Positions 6,274 to 13,417 of a stretch of DNA of 34,735 nt are shown here, piece by piece. The notes beneath the pieces are model-generated. The model worked only from the letters and a program-made list of their open reading frames with translations. It had not been told where the DNA came from and did not search any database. The translations under genes were made by a program, and so were the position numbers. How positions within the stretch are numbered: position 1 is the first letter of the stretch; the number at the start of each line of letters is the position of its first letter. This DNA comes from a virus: positions 1-34,735 of IMG/VR virus record IMGVR_UViG_3300047325_000169; one strand, given 5' to 3'.

Positions 6274-6657
6274 ATGTATATATCAGAACGTGAATTAGAA
6301 ATAGAGCAATCAAATTTAATTTCAGAAGTTTACCAATGTTTTGAAGATAAAGAAGTTAGAGATAATTTCATTAAAATAATAGATTTAATCGAATTGTTTA
6401 AACATGGTTATGATGAAAATCTTATATATAAAGTAGTAAAAAAACTACATGATATAAAATATTTTCCTAACTACTGTGTACATGATGTTTGTATATTATT
6501 TTTCTTATTATTTGATTACGAGTTCGAGCCTGTATTAAATTTGGCAGAGAAGTTAAATATAGAAAGTAAGCACATGTATGCTTTCAACAATAAAATGTCA
6601 GAATTAATGATAGAAATGTGCAAATACTCTGATGACAGACGCTACTATGAAGACTAA
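6274..6657 (+). CDS. Hypothetical 127-residue protein between terL and portal
   Basis: A clear AAGGA site lies about 9 bases before the ATG. The product is acidic and predicted helical, with leucine- and isoleucine-rich segments (FIKIIDLIELFKHGYDENLIYKVVKKLHDI; VCILFFLLFDYEFEPVLNLAEKL) and no signal peptide. I recognise no family. Its position inside the packaging block suggests it is co-transcribed with terL and portal. Upstream of it, CATAAA / TTTATG form a small 6-bp hairpin. Confidence 0.6.
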   Translation: MYISERELEIEQSNLISEVYQCFEDKEVRDNFIKIIDLIELFKHGYDENLIYKVVKKLHDIKYFPNYCVHDVCILFFLLFDYEFEPVLNLAEKLNIESKHMYAFNNKMSELMIEMCKYSDDRRYYED

Positions 6658-6688
6658 TTAAATAACTTATCTTGATATAATTAAAAAA

Positions 6689-6727
6689 ATTATTTACTCT
6701 ATATCTTTATGATACGGAGTAAATAAT
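6689..6727 (+). repeat. 11-bp inverted repeat covering ribosome site and start of portal
   Basis: ATTATTTACTC (6689-6699) is the exact reverse complement of GAGTAAATAAT (6717-6727), with a 17-base loop. The right arm holds most of the GGAG ribosome site and the AT of the portal ATG (6726-6728). In RNA containing both arms, portal translation would be masked. Confidence 0.55.
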
Positions 6728-8903
6728 GTCATTTTATTATCCTCCCTGGGAAAGCTCTTTAGAGCCCAATCAGGGAAATGTAAGACAATGGTTAGATAAT
6801 TTATACAGCAAATTTCAACCCATAGAGCAAGCTCGTTGGATTGAATCACAAAGAGATTCTCTTTGTTATGCCGGTTGTCACAATTATTTAAATAGTAACT
6901 ATAACTTTTCTAATTACCAAAATTCCGACCAATATTTTTTTAACTTAGTACAACAGCCTGTTAATATGGTTACAGGATATGAAAGACAACATAGAAAGTC
7001 TTTTATGTATCAAGCTACTGAAGGCGCAGATAATAAAACTACTGATCAATATACTAAATTAATTACTCACATTTGCAGCGCAGGGGATGTCCACGAGAAG
7101 AAAAGCAAAGCTAAAGAATTATCCGCTATTTCAGGCATGGTTTTATTACAACCCTATCTAGATTATACAGGAGATGATTTGTTGCAAGGCGAGTGTAAAA
7201 TTAAAATTTGGGAATTTAACAGCTTTCTTACTGACCCTTATTTTCGAATGCCTGATATGTCCGATGCAAATTGGATATGGTGTCAAGAATATATCAGCAA
7301 TCAAGAAGTAAAAGAAAGATTTCCTGATTATAAAAATCGCATTCAACCTATGGCTGGAACTCCTCAAACTTATGGATCTTTCTATTTTCTTCCTGAAAAT
7401 TATAACATGAGTAGAAATGATTTATCGGTTTTGTCTTACGTATGGTACAAATGGAAGAGAAAAAAAAACCGTTTATATAGTAGAAAGCATAACTTATTCT
7501 TTGATTATGCAGGAGGACAAGAAAAAGAAGACCAACTTCTAGCTAATATTCCCGATCTTGAAAAAGTAACCGTAAATACACCGTGCTGGAAAGTAGCCGT
7601 TATTTTAAATGATCAACTTATGTTTCAAGGTTATAACCCCTTGGGATTCACATCATGCCCCATGATACCGTATTTTTGGAATTATGACCCTCATCTTAAT
7701 TACTATAATTTAAGGGTAAGAAGTCTTGTAAGACCCATGAGATCGGCTCAATTTCTCTTTAATCATAAAGTCATACAAAATAATGATATTGCCGAAGCTA
7801 CAATTAATGCCGGATGGAAAAGAAAAATCGGTGCTGTTGCTAACGAAGATAACCTTAAAAAAAGCGGACAAGGCTATGATATTATCATTAATGATGGTTA
7901 TGAACTTACTGATTGTGAAAAAATAATCCCTAGTGCGGTACCTGAATCTGATTTAGCTTTAGCTCAGCAAATGTCGGATTTAATATTTCAAACTAGTGGT
8001 GTAAATTTAGAAAACTGGTCAGGGCAGCAAGATAAACAAATATCTTCATTAACAGCATTAATAAAACAAGCCGCCAATTTAATGGTATTTCAAAAGTATT
8101 TTGACCAATGGGACTATTCAGACAAGCTTTTAGGAGATAAATTATTACAAATTTTTTTACATAATTGGAATTCAGAAAAGATAGCTTTATATATAGGAGA
8201 AGAACCTACACCATTTTTTGACTCAGGGATATTTGTTAAATATAAGACGATAGTTGAGGAAGCTGATTTAACTCCCACTCAGCAAAACTTGCAAGCTCAA
8301 CAAATGATGGAAATAAATCAACAATTCGGTCGAGAAGTCTTTCCACCTTCTAAAATTATACCTAAGCTTAACATTACCGGAAAAGCTGAGATTATTCAAT
8401 TCCTTGAGCAGCAAGAACAGCAAATGCAAAAAATGCAAGAAGAGCAACAACATATTCAACACATGTCAGAAGATGCCAAGATTAAAGAACTTTACGCAAG
8501 GGCTACGGCTCATATTGCTAATGCTAGAGAAGATCACAGTCGTGCAGAAAGCAATTTAGGACTTTATGAAGAACGCTTAAGCATGATTGAAAGAAATAGG
8601 TCTATGTCTCTTAAAGAAAAACAAGAAGCATTAAGTAAATTGCTTGAAAACATACAAATGTATGGTGAAATGAATACTCTAAATCGACAAGCTGAACTTG
8701 ATCAAGAAAATTCCGAGCAAAAAATAGATGAAGAAAGGGAAAAGCAAGATGTAGAAAAAAGAACGGGCGCAAACAAATTTTTAGCTGAAATAATGGGTAA
8801 GGGTATGCCTATGATGGCGGCGCCATTAGATCAATCAGGTCAAGAAGATAGGCAAAATGATGTGCAGCCTGAAGAAGAACAACAACAACAAATGATGTAT
8901 TGA
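6726..8903 (+). CDS. P22-type portal protein
   Basis: The 725-residue product would form the dodecameric ring at the head vertex through which DNA passes. Length, order and motifs fit the P22 gp1 family: an N-terminal region with QPVNMVTGYERQHRKSFMYQ, a central KEARDW-like wing, and SGVNLENWSGQQDKQISSLTALI before a long Gln/Glu-rich helical C-terminus (about 550-690) like the P22 barrel. The protein ends in a poly-Gln stretch. GGAG precedes the ATG by 6 bases and is part of a hairpin. It is followed directly by small virion-associated genes. Confidence 0.9.
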   Translation: MSFYYPPWESSLEPNQGNVRQWLDNLYSKFQPIEQARWIESQRDSLCYAGCHNYLNSNYNFSNYQNSDQYFFNLVQQPVNMVTGYERQHRKSFMYQATEGADNKTTDQYTKLITHICSAGDVHEKKSKAKELSAISGMVLLQPYLDYTGDDLLQGECKIKIWEFNSFLTDPYFRMPDMSDANWIWCQEYISNQEVKERFPDYKNRIQPMAGTPQTYGSFYFLPENYNMSRNDLSVLSYVWYKWKRKKNRLYSRKHNLFFDYAGGQEKEDQLLANIPDLEKVTVNTPCWKVAVILNDQLMFQGYNPLGFTSCPMIPYFWNYDPHLNYYNLRVRSLVRPMRSAQFLFNHKVIQNNDIAEATINAGWKRKIGAVANEDNLKKSGQGYDIIINDGYELTDCEKIIPSAVPESDLALAQQMSDLIFQTSGVNLENWSGQQDKQISSLTALIKQAANLMVFQKYFDQWDYSDKLLGDKLLQIFLHNWNSEKIALYIGEEPTPFFDSGIFVKYKTIVEEADLTPTQQNLQAQQMMEINQQFGREVFPPSKIIPKLNITGKAEIIQFLEQQEQQMQKMQEEQQHIQHMSEDAKIKELYARATAHIANAREDHSRAESNLGLYEERLSMIERNRSMSLKEKQEALSKLLENIQMYGEMNTLNRQAELDQENSEQKIDEEREKQDVEKRTGANKFLAEIMGKGMPMMAAPLDQSGQEDRQNDVQPEEEQQQQMMY

Positions 8904-8949
8904 AATAAATTCATTTCATCCATTATGTTAATTTAAAAGAGGCAATTAT

Positions 8950-9201
8950 ATGGCAGACAGTCAAAAAATGGGGAAAGCTATGTCAGGCGGAAGAAGAATA
9001 GATGATCATTCTTTTTGGGCAGGTGGAAAAGGAAAAGATTCAATTGCACCCGATGGAACTAAAACAAAAGTTATTTCAAATGCAGAAGGTTCGGGAAGTC
9101 TATCAAGCTATGAAGATACTGAAGAAGCGATTAAATCTTCTCAAATGATGGCTAAAAAGAAAATTCATTCTAATCCTAGAAAATCAGATATGAGAAATTA
9201 A
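8950..9201 (+). CDS. Small hypothetical protein following portal
   Basis: The 83-residue product is Gly/Ser/Lys rich (MSGGRRIDDHSFWAGGKGKD, ISNAEGSGSLSSYEDTEEAI) and likely largely disordered. AGAGG lies 8 bases before the ATG. It is followed within a few bases by a set of hairpins, so it closes the terL-portal transcript. I do not recognise a characterised family; a minor head component is a guess from position. Confidence 0.55.
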   Translation: MADSQKMGKAMSGGRRIDDHSFWAGGKGKDSIAPDGTKTKVISNAEGSGSLSSYEDTEEAIKSSQMMAKKKIHSNPRKSDMRN

Positions 9202-9207
9202 TCTTGA

Positions 9208-9262
9208 GTTGCAGTGGTTTTTTTTTGTTTTTTCCTTGAAATTGTACCACTGCAACCCTTTT
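9208..9262 (+). terminator. Large-loop terminator after the portal block
   Basis: GTTGCAGTGGT (9208-9218) pairs perfectly with ACCACTGCAAC (9246-9256) over a 27-base T-rich loop, and CCTTTTTATTT follows. The stem is 11 bp. Confidence 0.65.
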
Positions 9263-9270
9263 TATTTAAT

Positions 9271-9302
9271 AAATTCAAATTACGCGGGAGCGGTTTGAAT
9301 TT
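9271..9302 (+). other. Structured hairpin with GGGA tetraloop
   Basis: AAATTCAAA (9271-9279) pairs with TTTGAATTT (9294-9302), and inside it CGC pairs with GCG around GGGA. It sits between two terminators, with no coding potential. Confidence 0.45.
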
Positions 9303-9303
9303 T

Positions 9304-9332
9304 ACGAGAAGCTAAACGCTTCTCGTTTTATT
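9304..9332 (+). terminator. Strong terminator-like hairpin before the duplicated gene pair
   Basis: ACGAGAAGC (9304-9312) pairs with GCTTCTCGT (9318-9326) over a TAAAC loop, followed by TTTATTT. It lies only 17 bases before the next start codon, so it may act as an attenuator for the genes at 9343 onward. Confidence 0.7.
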
Positions 9333-9342
9333 TGGAGACTAA

Positions 9343-9627
9343 ATGATAGATATAGAATTCCCTGAAAATATTAAAGAATGGTATCCTTTTTCAAATGCAA
9401 TTGTTTCTACACAAATGGATTTTATTAATTTATGTGATTCTTTATTTGATTTTTTATTTTGGGCTTTTGGTAAACACGAAATTACCTATATGAAAATGTA
9501 TGAAGCTTGGAATAAATTACATCCTGAGTATTTATTGAATGAATCCGATGAAATTTATGAGTCTTTATGTAAAATGAATTACATATACAAAAATATTTAT
9601 TTGAAATCCGTAGATAAGGTGGATTAA
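9343..9627 (+). CDS. Tandem-duplicated hypothetical protein, copy 1
   Basis: The 94-residue product shares a clear common body with the next gene: IEFPEN, WYPF, WAFGK, YEAWNKLHPEYL, ESD, SLCKMNYIY and NIYLKSVD occur in both in the same order. GGAG precedes ATG by 6 bases. The mix of tryptophan, tyrosine and acidic residues suggests a compact binding domain. Family unknown. The pair lies after a terminator cluster, among small genes between portal and rtcB. Confidence 0.6.
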   Translation: MIDIEFPENIKEWYPFSNAIVSTQMDFINLCDSLFDFLFWAFGKHEITYMKMYEAWNKLHPEYLLNESDEIYESLCKMNYIYKNIYLKSVDKVD

Positions 9628-9894
9628 ATGCCGAATATAGAATTTCCTGAAAATATGCACTCATGGTATCCTTTTAAGGGTCCAGTGGGTGCAACACCGC
9701 AGGAATTTTATGAATTGTTTCAATTTTTAACGTGGGCCTTTGGTAAATTCGACCCTACTATTGAAAGATATGAAGCTTGGAATAAATTACATCCTGAATA
9801 TTTATTCAGTGAATCCGATGATGTTTACTTATCGCTTTGTAAAATGAATTATATATACCACAATATTTATTTGAAATCTGTAGATAGTATGTAA
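9628..9894 (+). CDS. Tandem-duplicated hypothetical protein, copy 2
   Basis: The 88-residue paralogue of the preceding gene starts at the base after that gene's stop codon (TAA then ATG). The insert around copy 1 residues 22-38 is shorter here, while the C-terminal half is almost the same. Retention of both frames suggests both copies are used, perhaps as different subunits or as counters to varying targets; that is inference only. Confidence 0.6.
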   Translation: MPNIEFPENMHSWYPFKGPVGATPQEFYELFQFLTWAFGKFDPTIERYEAWNKLHPEYLFSESDDVYLSLCKMNYIYHNIYLKSVDSM

Positions 9895-9904
9895 AGGCAC
9901 TTTT

Positions 9905-9961
9905 ATGCAACATAAGGTCTATTATCAGACGCTAATTATTAATTTAAAGGAATTAGAATGA
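9905..9961 (+). CDS. Possible 18-residue leader peptide
   Basis: ATG at 9905 follows an AAGG site by 7 bases and reads MQHKVYYQTLIINLKELE before a TGA that overlaps the next start (ATGA at 9958). Ribosome site plus stop-start overlap argue for translation, perhaps to couple the next gene, but the ORF is too short to be sure. Confidence 0.3.
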   Translation: MQHKVYYQTLIINLKELE

Positions 9962-10167
9962 AAATACCCATACAAAAAAAAAGAGATGTGGAAGATCTTT
10001 TAAAATATATTAGTAGTGAGATGAATGATTTAGGAATTTATGGAGCTGGCGGAAATTATAACGATGATGGCATAGGAATTATTATATATAAAGGTTCTAA
10101 ATCAAAGATAAATGCAATAAAATTATTATTAGAGTCTTTTTCGGATCAATTTGTTACGGATTTGTAA
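9958..10167 (+). CDS. Hypothetical 69-residue protein
   Basis: The protein has a possible alpha-beta layout: helix (KRDVEDLLKYISSEMNDL), a glycine-rich turn with strand (YGAGGNYNDDGIGIIIYKG), then helix (KSKINAIKLLLESF). AAGGA precedes the ATG. The family is unknown. It is part of the run of small co-directional genes from 9343 to 10975. Confidence 0.55.
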   Translation: MKIPIQKKRDVEDLLKYISSEMNDLGIYGAGGNYNDDGIGIIIYKGSKSKINAIKLLLESFSDQFVTDL

Positions 10168-10266
10168 TACAATTTTTAAAGATTAATAATGAAATTACCA
10201 AAAGAAGAAAAAAAGAAACCTATTATGAGTACAGAAAAATAAAAAACTCGACTTGCATATCTAGAG

Positions 10267-10458
10267 ATGCAAATGGAAGAGAATGAAAATTATATTTTAG
10301 ATAAAGCATTTGAAATATTTTTTGAAATAAAAGTACCTGTTGTTTCTATTTACAATGATTACGGGCAGGCTTTTATGATGATGTTCTATGCAAATAAAGA
10401 AGATGAAAAAGAAATTGTAGAATTCATATATAAAATACAAAAAAGGAATGTAAAATGA
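10267..10458 (+). CDS. Hypothetical 63-residue protein
   Basis: A second ATG at 10273 is better spaced from GAG, so the true start may be two codons later. The helix-strand-helix pattern (ILDKAFEIFFEIKVPVVSIYNDYGQAFMMMFYANKEDEKEIVEFIYKI, seen in parts) resembles the preceding gene in size and order. The stop codon overlaps the next ATG (ATGA at 10455), so the two are translationally coupled. Confidence 0.5.
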   Translation: MQMEENENYILDKAFEIFFEIKVPVVSIYNDYGQAFMMMFYANKEDEKEIVEFIYKIQKRNVK

Positions 10459-10718
10459 AAAAAAAATCAAAAAATGTAATAGATCCACCTGTTAAAGGAA
10501 AAAAAATTAAATCTCCTTTTGATTTCGAATCTCCTCCCTATGATGAAAGAAGTAGTGTTTATATTAATGCAGGAACGCATCAAGGATTAGGTAAAACTCA
10601 ACCTGTAGGTCACATGGGAAATGCTAAAGAAACATGCCGATGCTTACCCCAACAAGCTAAAACCATATTCGAAAATAATGGTGATAGGAAAAATATAAAA
10701 ATGGATATTCAAGATTAA
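10455..10718 (+). CDS. Small virion-type hypothetical protein
   Basis: The 87-residue product has a basic N-terminus (KKKSKNVIDPPVKGKKIK) and a polar, glycine-containing middle (SSVYINAGTHQGLGKTQPVG, HMGNAKETCRCLPQQAK). Similar small basic proteins are often found between portal and coat genes in P22-like phages, but no role is established. The ATG overlaps the previous stop; the next gene starts at the base after its TAA. Confidence 0.55.
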   Translation: MKKKSKNVIDPPVKGKKIKSPFDFESPPYDERSSVYINAGTHQGLGKTQPVGHMGNAKETCRCLPQQAKTIFENNGDRKNIKMDIQD

Positions 10719-10904
10719 ATGAAAACAAAAAAACTAACTACTCTTAAGCCGCCGGGAACTAATAAAACCGCTCATACTGCTAACACAAAATTTGTTATGG
10801 GCGACAGTTATGGAACAGGTATAAAGAACAATGTTGGAAAAGCTGTCGACATTACCAACTACCCTAAAATTAAATCGAAAAAGCCCCCCAAAAAATTGGC
10901 ATAA
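10719..10904 (+). CDS. Small basic glycine-containing protein
   Basis: The 61-residue product is rich in Lys, Thr and Pro (LTTLKPPGTNKTAHTANTKF; VMGDSYGTGIKNNVGKAVDI) and ends KKPPKKLA. It begins directly after the previous stop and its own stop is fused with the next start (TAATG). It is likely disordered; a DNA- or capsid-associated role is possible but not shown. Confidence 0.5.
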   Translation: MKTKKLTTLKPPGTNKTAHTANTKFVMGDSYGTGIKNNVGKAVDITNYPKIKSKKPPKKLA

Positions 10905-10975
10905 TGGATATATTGTTTTTAGCAATAAGTATTATTATTTTTTGGTTTGTGTTGAAATTTTTAAGCAAAACATAA
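10904..10975 (+). CDS. 23-residue single-membrane-span micropeptide
   Basis: ATG at 10904 shares its A with the TAA of the preceding gene (TAATG), and the frame runs MDILFLAISIIIFWFVLKFL then SKT and stop. Residues 3-19 form one hydrophobic span with a basic end, as in small holin-like or membrane-acting peptides. The stop-start fusion is the main evidence that it is translated. It sits directly before rtcB. Confidence 0.45.
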   Translation: MDILFLAISIIIFWFVLKFLSKT

Positions 10976-10982
10976 AAAAATT

Positions 10983-12161
10983 ATGAATGTTATAGATAAA
11001 ATTCCTGTGTGGGGTAAAGTCTTACCCGAAGCGTTCAACCAAATGAAAGAGGCGATGAAATATGAAGCTGTGTATGGCGCTCTCATGGCTGACCACCATA
11101 TCGGTTATAGTGTGCCCATTGGTGGCGTTATTGCTTATGAAGGAAAAATCTGTGTTAATGGTGTCGGTTTTGATATTGCCTGCGGTAACAAGGCTGTGCT
11201 GTGCGATTGCGATGCGGATAAACTTAAAGCGAACATTTATCGAACAATGAATGAAGTACAAAAACATATCTCATTTGGGATGGGTAGAAAAAATAAAGAA
11301 AAAATTGAACATGAAATATTCGATGACAATATATGGTCTGAATTGGAAGTTTTGCGGAATCTTAAAGATAAATCAGCAGATCAGTTTGGTACCGTTGGTA
11401 GTGAAAACCATTACGTGGATATCTTTACGGATGAGCTTAATAGGGTTTGGATTGGCGTTCATTTTGGGAGCCGCGGCTTGGGACATAGTATTGCGACATA
11501 TTTCATAAAAGCGACAGGAGGAAAAGATGGAGTCCACGCAAAACCGGTGGTTCTTGATGAAAATTCAGACCTCGGAGTCCAGTATATTAAATGCATGGAG
11601 CTCGCTGGTCGATATGCATATGCGGGGAGAGATTGGGTTTGCAATAGGGTTGCAACTATACTTCGAGCTAATATTAAACAAGAGATACACAATCACCACA
11701 ATTTTGCATGGAAAGAAAGACATTTTGATAAAGATATGTGGGTCGTTCGAAAAGGAGCAACACCTTCTTTTAAAGGTCAAAAGGGCTTTGTTGGGGGCTC
11801 TATGGGAGATATATCATTTATCTTGGAAGGAATTGAATCCCCTGAATCCAGAACCTCCTTGTTCTCCACTGTTCATGGAGCAGGCCGTTTGCTTGGAAGA
11901 AATCAAGCCAAAGGAAAAAAGTGTCGAAAAACAGGAAAAATTATCACCGAAGGAATTGTTAAAAGAGAAGAACATGACGCATGGATTAAGAAAGCGGGTG
12001 TGGAGCTCCGAGGTGGAGAACTTGACGAATCCCCATACGCCTACAAAAGAATTGAACAAGTGATCGAAGCGCATAATGGAACGATAAAAATTCTACACAC
12101 TCTTTTTCCAATAGGTGTTGCAATGGCAAGCGAAAAAGAATATGATCCCTACAAAGATTAG
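10983..12161 (+). CDS. rtcB: RtcB-type RNA ligase
   Basis: The 392-residue enzyme joins RNA 2',3'-cyclic phosphate or 3'-phosphate ends to 5'-OH ends using GTP and manganese. The metal and nucleotide site is intact: ADHHIGYSVPIGG (36-48), VGFDIACGN with D64 and C67, GTVGSENHYVD (136-146), H160 and GSRGLG, HNHHNFAW (236-243), RKGATPSFKG, GGSMGD and the guanylylated histidine in STVHGAGR (H298). Its composition is less AT-rich than its neighbours, suggesting acquisition. In phages, RtcB is thought to repair RNA cut by host defence nucleases. The start at 10983 has no strong ribosome site. Confidence 0.93.
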   Translation: MNVIDKIPVWGKVLPEAFNQMKEAMKYEAVYGALMADHHIGYSVPIGGVIAYEGKICVNGVGFDIACGNKAVLCDCDADKLKANIYRTMNEVQKHISFGMGRKNKEKIEHEIFDDNIWSELEVLRNLKDKSADQFGTVGSENHYVDIFTDELNRVWIGVHFGSRGLGHSIATYFIKATGGKDGVHAKPVVLDENSDLGVQYIKCMELAGRYAYAGRDWVCNRVATILRANIKQEIHNHHNFAWKERHFDKDMWVVRKGATPSFKGQKGFVGGSMGDISFILEGIESPESRTSLFSTVHGAGRLLGRNQAKGKKCRKTGKIITEGIVKREEHDAWIKKAGVELRGGELDESPYAYKRIEQVIEAHNGTIKILHTLFPIGVAMASEKEYDPYKD

Positions 12162-12214
12162 AAGATCATTTCGTAGAAAAATACTAAAAGTTTATTTTAA
12201 ATTGGAGTTTATAT

Positions 12215-12448
12215 ATGGATTTTTTTGAAGCAATGAAGCATATGAAAGAGGGTAAAAAAGTAAAACTGAAGTCTTGGTCTAAAGATAGGTTTATAGGAAT
12301 TAAAGAAGATAGATTTAAAGTTTTTGGAAAAGAAAAGGTTGAATATTCGGTGTTAGATTCTACCGAGATGGACTTATCTCCCGTTATTCCATTTTCCATT
12401 TTAGTAAAAAAAGAATGGGAATTATTTAAGGAAGATGAGAACCTTTAA
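12215..12448 (+). CDS. DUF2829 / Tad2-like protein (possible Thoeris inhibitor)
   Basis: The 77-residue product begins MDFFEAMKHMKEGKKVKLKSW, close to the DUF2829 start (xFxeALxxLKxGkkVxRxxW), continues with FIGIKEDRF and ends FSILVKKEWELFKED, like the family's closing DWxxY/F. Some DUF2829 proteins are Tad2, which sequesters the Thoeris signal molecule. The key binding residues cannot be checked by eye, so this is a candidate. GGAG precedes the ATG by 9 bases. The 3' end overlaps the convergent reverse gene by 23 bases. Its position next to rtcB fits a small counter-defence locus. Confidence 0.5.
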   Translation: MDFFEAMKHMKEGKKVKLKSWSKDRFIGIKEDRFKVFGKEKVEYSVLDSTEMDLSPVIPFSILVKKEWELFKEDENL

Positions 12449-12725
12449 TTGTTTTTTCTTCTTCTGTTTCTTCACAAAAATGGCATAATAGGTTTTTAAT
12501 TTGTTTTAGTCTAACTTCCATACTAAAACATGCTTCCCAATTTGATTTAAATTTTGTTTTATGAATAAAATCAAGGAGATCTTCAATTAAAGCTAAAGTA
12601 GCTTTTAAAGGTAACTCCTTGTGATTACAATCATCTTTTATAGCTTCTTCACTAAACCAAGTAGCATTTTCAAATTTTTTAAGAATAGAAAATTTTTTTG
12701 TTAATTCTTCTTTAGATAATTCCAT
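12426..12725 (-). CDS. Hypothetical helical protein, last gene of the reverse cassette
   Basis: I chose ATG at 12725 (99 residues, MELSKEELTKKFSILKKF), seven bases past the upstream stop; the longer frame would run into the neighbouring gene. The segment LLDFIHKTKFKSNWEACF and the end GSHLP resemble LFNFIDNTKFESIEETGF and DSHFP at the end of the upstream protein, and the matching DNA is recognisable too, so part of this gene is a diverged copy. HFC near the end may bind metal. Function unknown. Confidence 0.5.
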   Translation of the reverse strand: MELSKEELTKKFSILKKFENATWFSEEAIKDDCNHKELPLKATLALIEDLLDFIHKTKFKSNWEACFSMEVRLKQIKNLLCHFCEETEEEKTIKGSHLP

Positions 12726-12729
12726 AAAT

Positions 12730-13059
12730 TTAAGGAAAATGAGAATCCTTATTAAAACCTGTTTCCTCAATTGATTCAAATTTTGTGTTATCAATAAAAT
12801 TAAAGAGATCTTCATTTAATTCTTGGTTTACTTCTTTAACATAATTATCTCTCAGTTTTTTGTCTTCCTCATTCTGCATGTCATAAAGCATACTTCTAAA
12901 TTCCTTATGCTTGTCCCTATCGCAAATAAATTCATAAGCAATTAAAAAAATGCATTCGGGCGAGCATACACGCAGATAGCAAATAGTAAACAAATCACCT
13001 AATTGTACAGGCCATATTTCGCAATTTTTTCCACATACGATACAAGGTTTAGTATTCAA
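12730..13059 (-). CDS. Duplicated zinc-ribbon-like protein, copy 2
   Basis: The 109-residue product has CIVCGKNCEI and then CYLRVCSPEC, a CxxC plus CxxxC set that could hold one zinc in a treble-clef-like fold, followed by a charged helical tail (MLYDMQNEEDKKLRDNYVKEVNQELNEDL, in parts). The start is a TTG with AAGGA 7 bases upstream. It directly follows copy 1 and keeps a longer C-terminus that resembles the end of the next gene. Role unknown; a DNA- or protein-binding antagonist is possible. Confidence 0.6.
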   Translation of the reverse strand: MNTKPCIVCGKNCEIWPVQLGDLFTICYLRVCSPECIFLIAYEFICDRDKHKEFRSMLYDMQNEEDKKLRDNYVKEVNQELNEDLFNFIDNTKFESIEETGFNKDSHFP

Positions 13060-13344
13060 TTATATGTCCTTATTAGTAAAAAGAAAAAAGAGATCTTCAT
13101 TTAATTCTTGGTTTACTTCTTCAACATAATCATCTCTCAGTTTTTTGTCTTCCTCATTCTGCATGTCATAAAGCATTCCTCTAAATTCCTTATGCTTGTT
13201 CCTATCGCAAATAAATTCATAAGCAATTAAAAACATGCATTCGTGTGAGCATACACGCAGATAGCAAATAGTAAACAAATCACCTAATTGTACAGGCAAT
13301 ATTTCGCAATTTTTTCCACATACTATACAAGATTTATTATTCAA
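12804..13344. repeat. Tandem gene duplication, 285-bp period
   Basis: 12804-13059 repeats at 13089-13344 with about 94% identity by eye. A weaker partial match to the same 3' region occurs near 12540-12590 within the third reverse gene. Confidence 0.85.
13060..13344 (-). CDS. Duplicated zinc-ribbon-like protein, copy 1
   Basis: The 94-residue product is nearly the same as copy 2 over its first ~85 residues; the C-terminus then differs (FFLFTNKDI). It again starts with TTG, with AGGAG about 10 bases upstream. The cysteine pattern CIVCGKNC ... CYLRVCSHEC adds a histidine. By eye the DNA of the two copies differs at roughly 15 of 240 positions, so the duplication is recent. It is the second gene of the reverse-strand cassette. 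Confidence 0.6.
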   Translation of the reverse strand: MNNKSCIVCGKNCEILPVQLGDLFTICYLRVCSHECMFLIAYEFICDRNKHKEFRGMLYDMQNEEDKKLRDDYVEEVNQELNEDLFFLFTNKDI

Positions 13345-13417
13345 TTTAATGTTTCTCCTAATTTTTTTAGAAAAATATATAGTGATATGAATTTACTTTT
13401 TTTTCAATAGGTTTTCA

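Noticed and set aside
6239-6298. Short frame from the ATG in the hairpin before the gene at 6274
   Set aside because: It overlaps the next gene in another frame, has no ribosome site and has no recognisable content.
9280-9293. tRNA or riboswitch at the GC-rich hairpin cluster
   Set aside because: No cloverleaf, T-loop or known aptamer pattern; the hairpins look like terminators plus one plain stem.
10189-10242. Seventeen-residue lysine-rich frame
   Set aside because: There is no ribosome site and it is A-rich enough to be chance; nothing couples it to neighbours.
11022-12074. Several ORFs of 60-180 codons overlapping rtcB in other frames
   Set aside because: They lie wholly within a gene with all RtcB motifs, lack ribosome sites and have unlike compositions; they are shadows.
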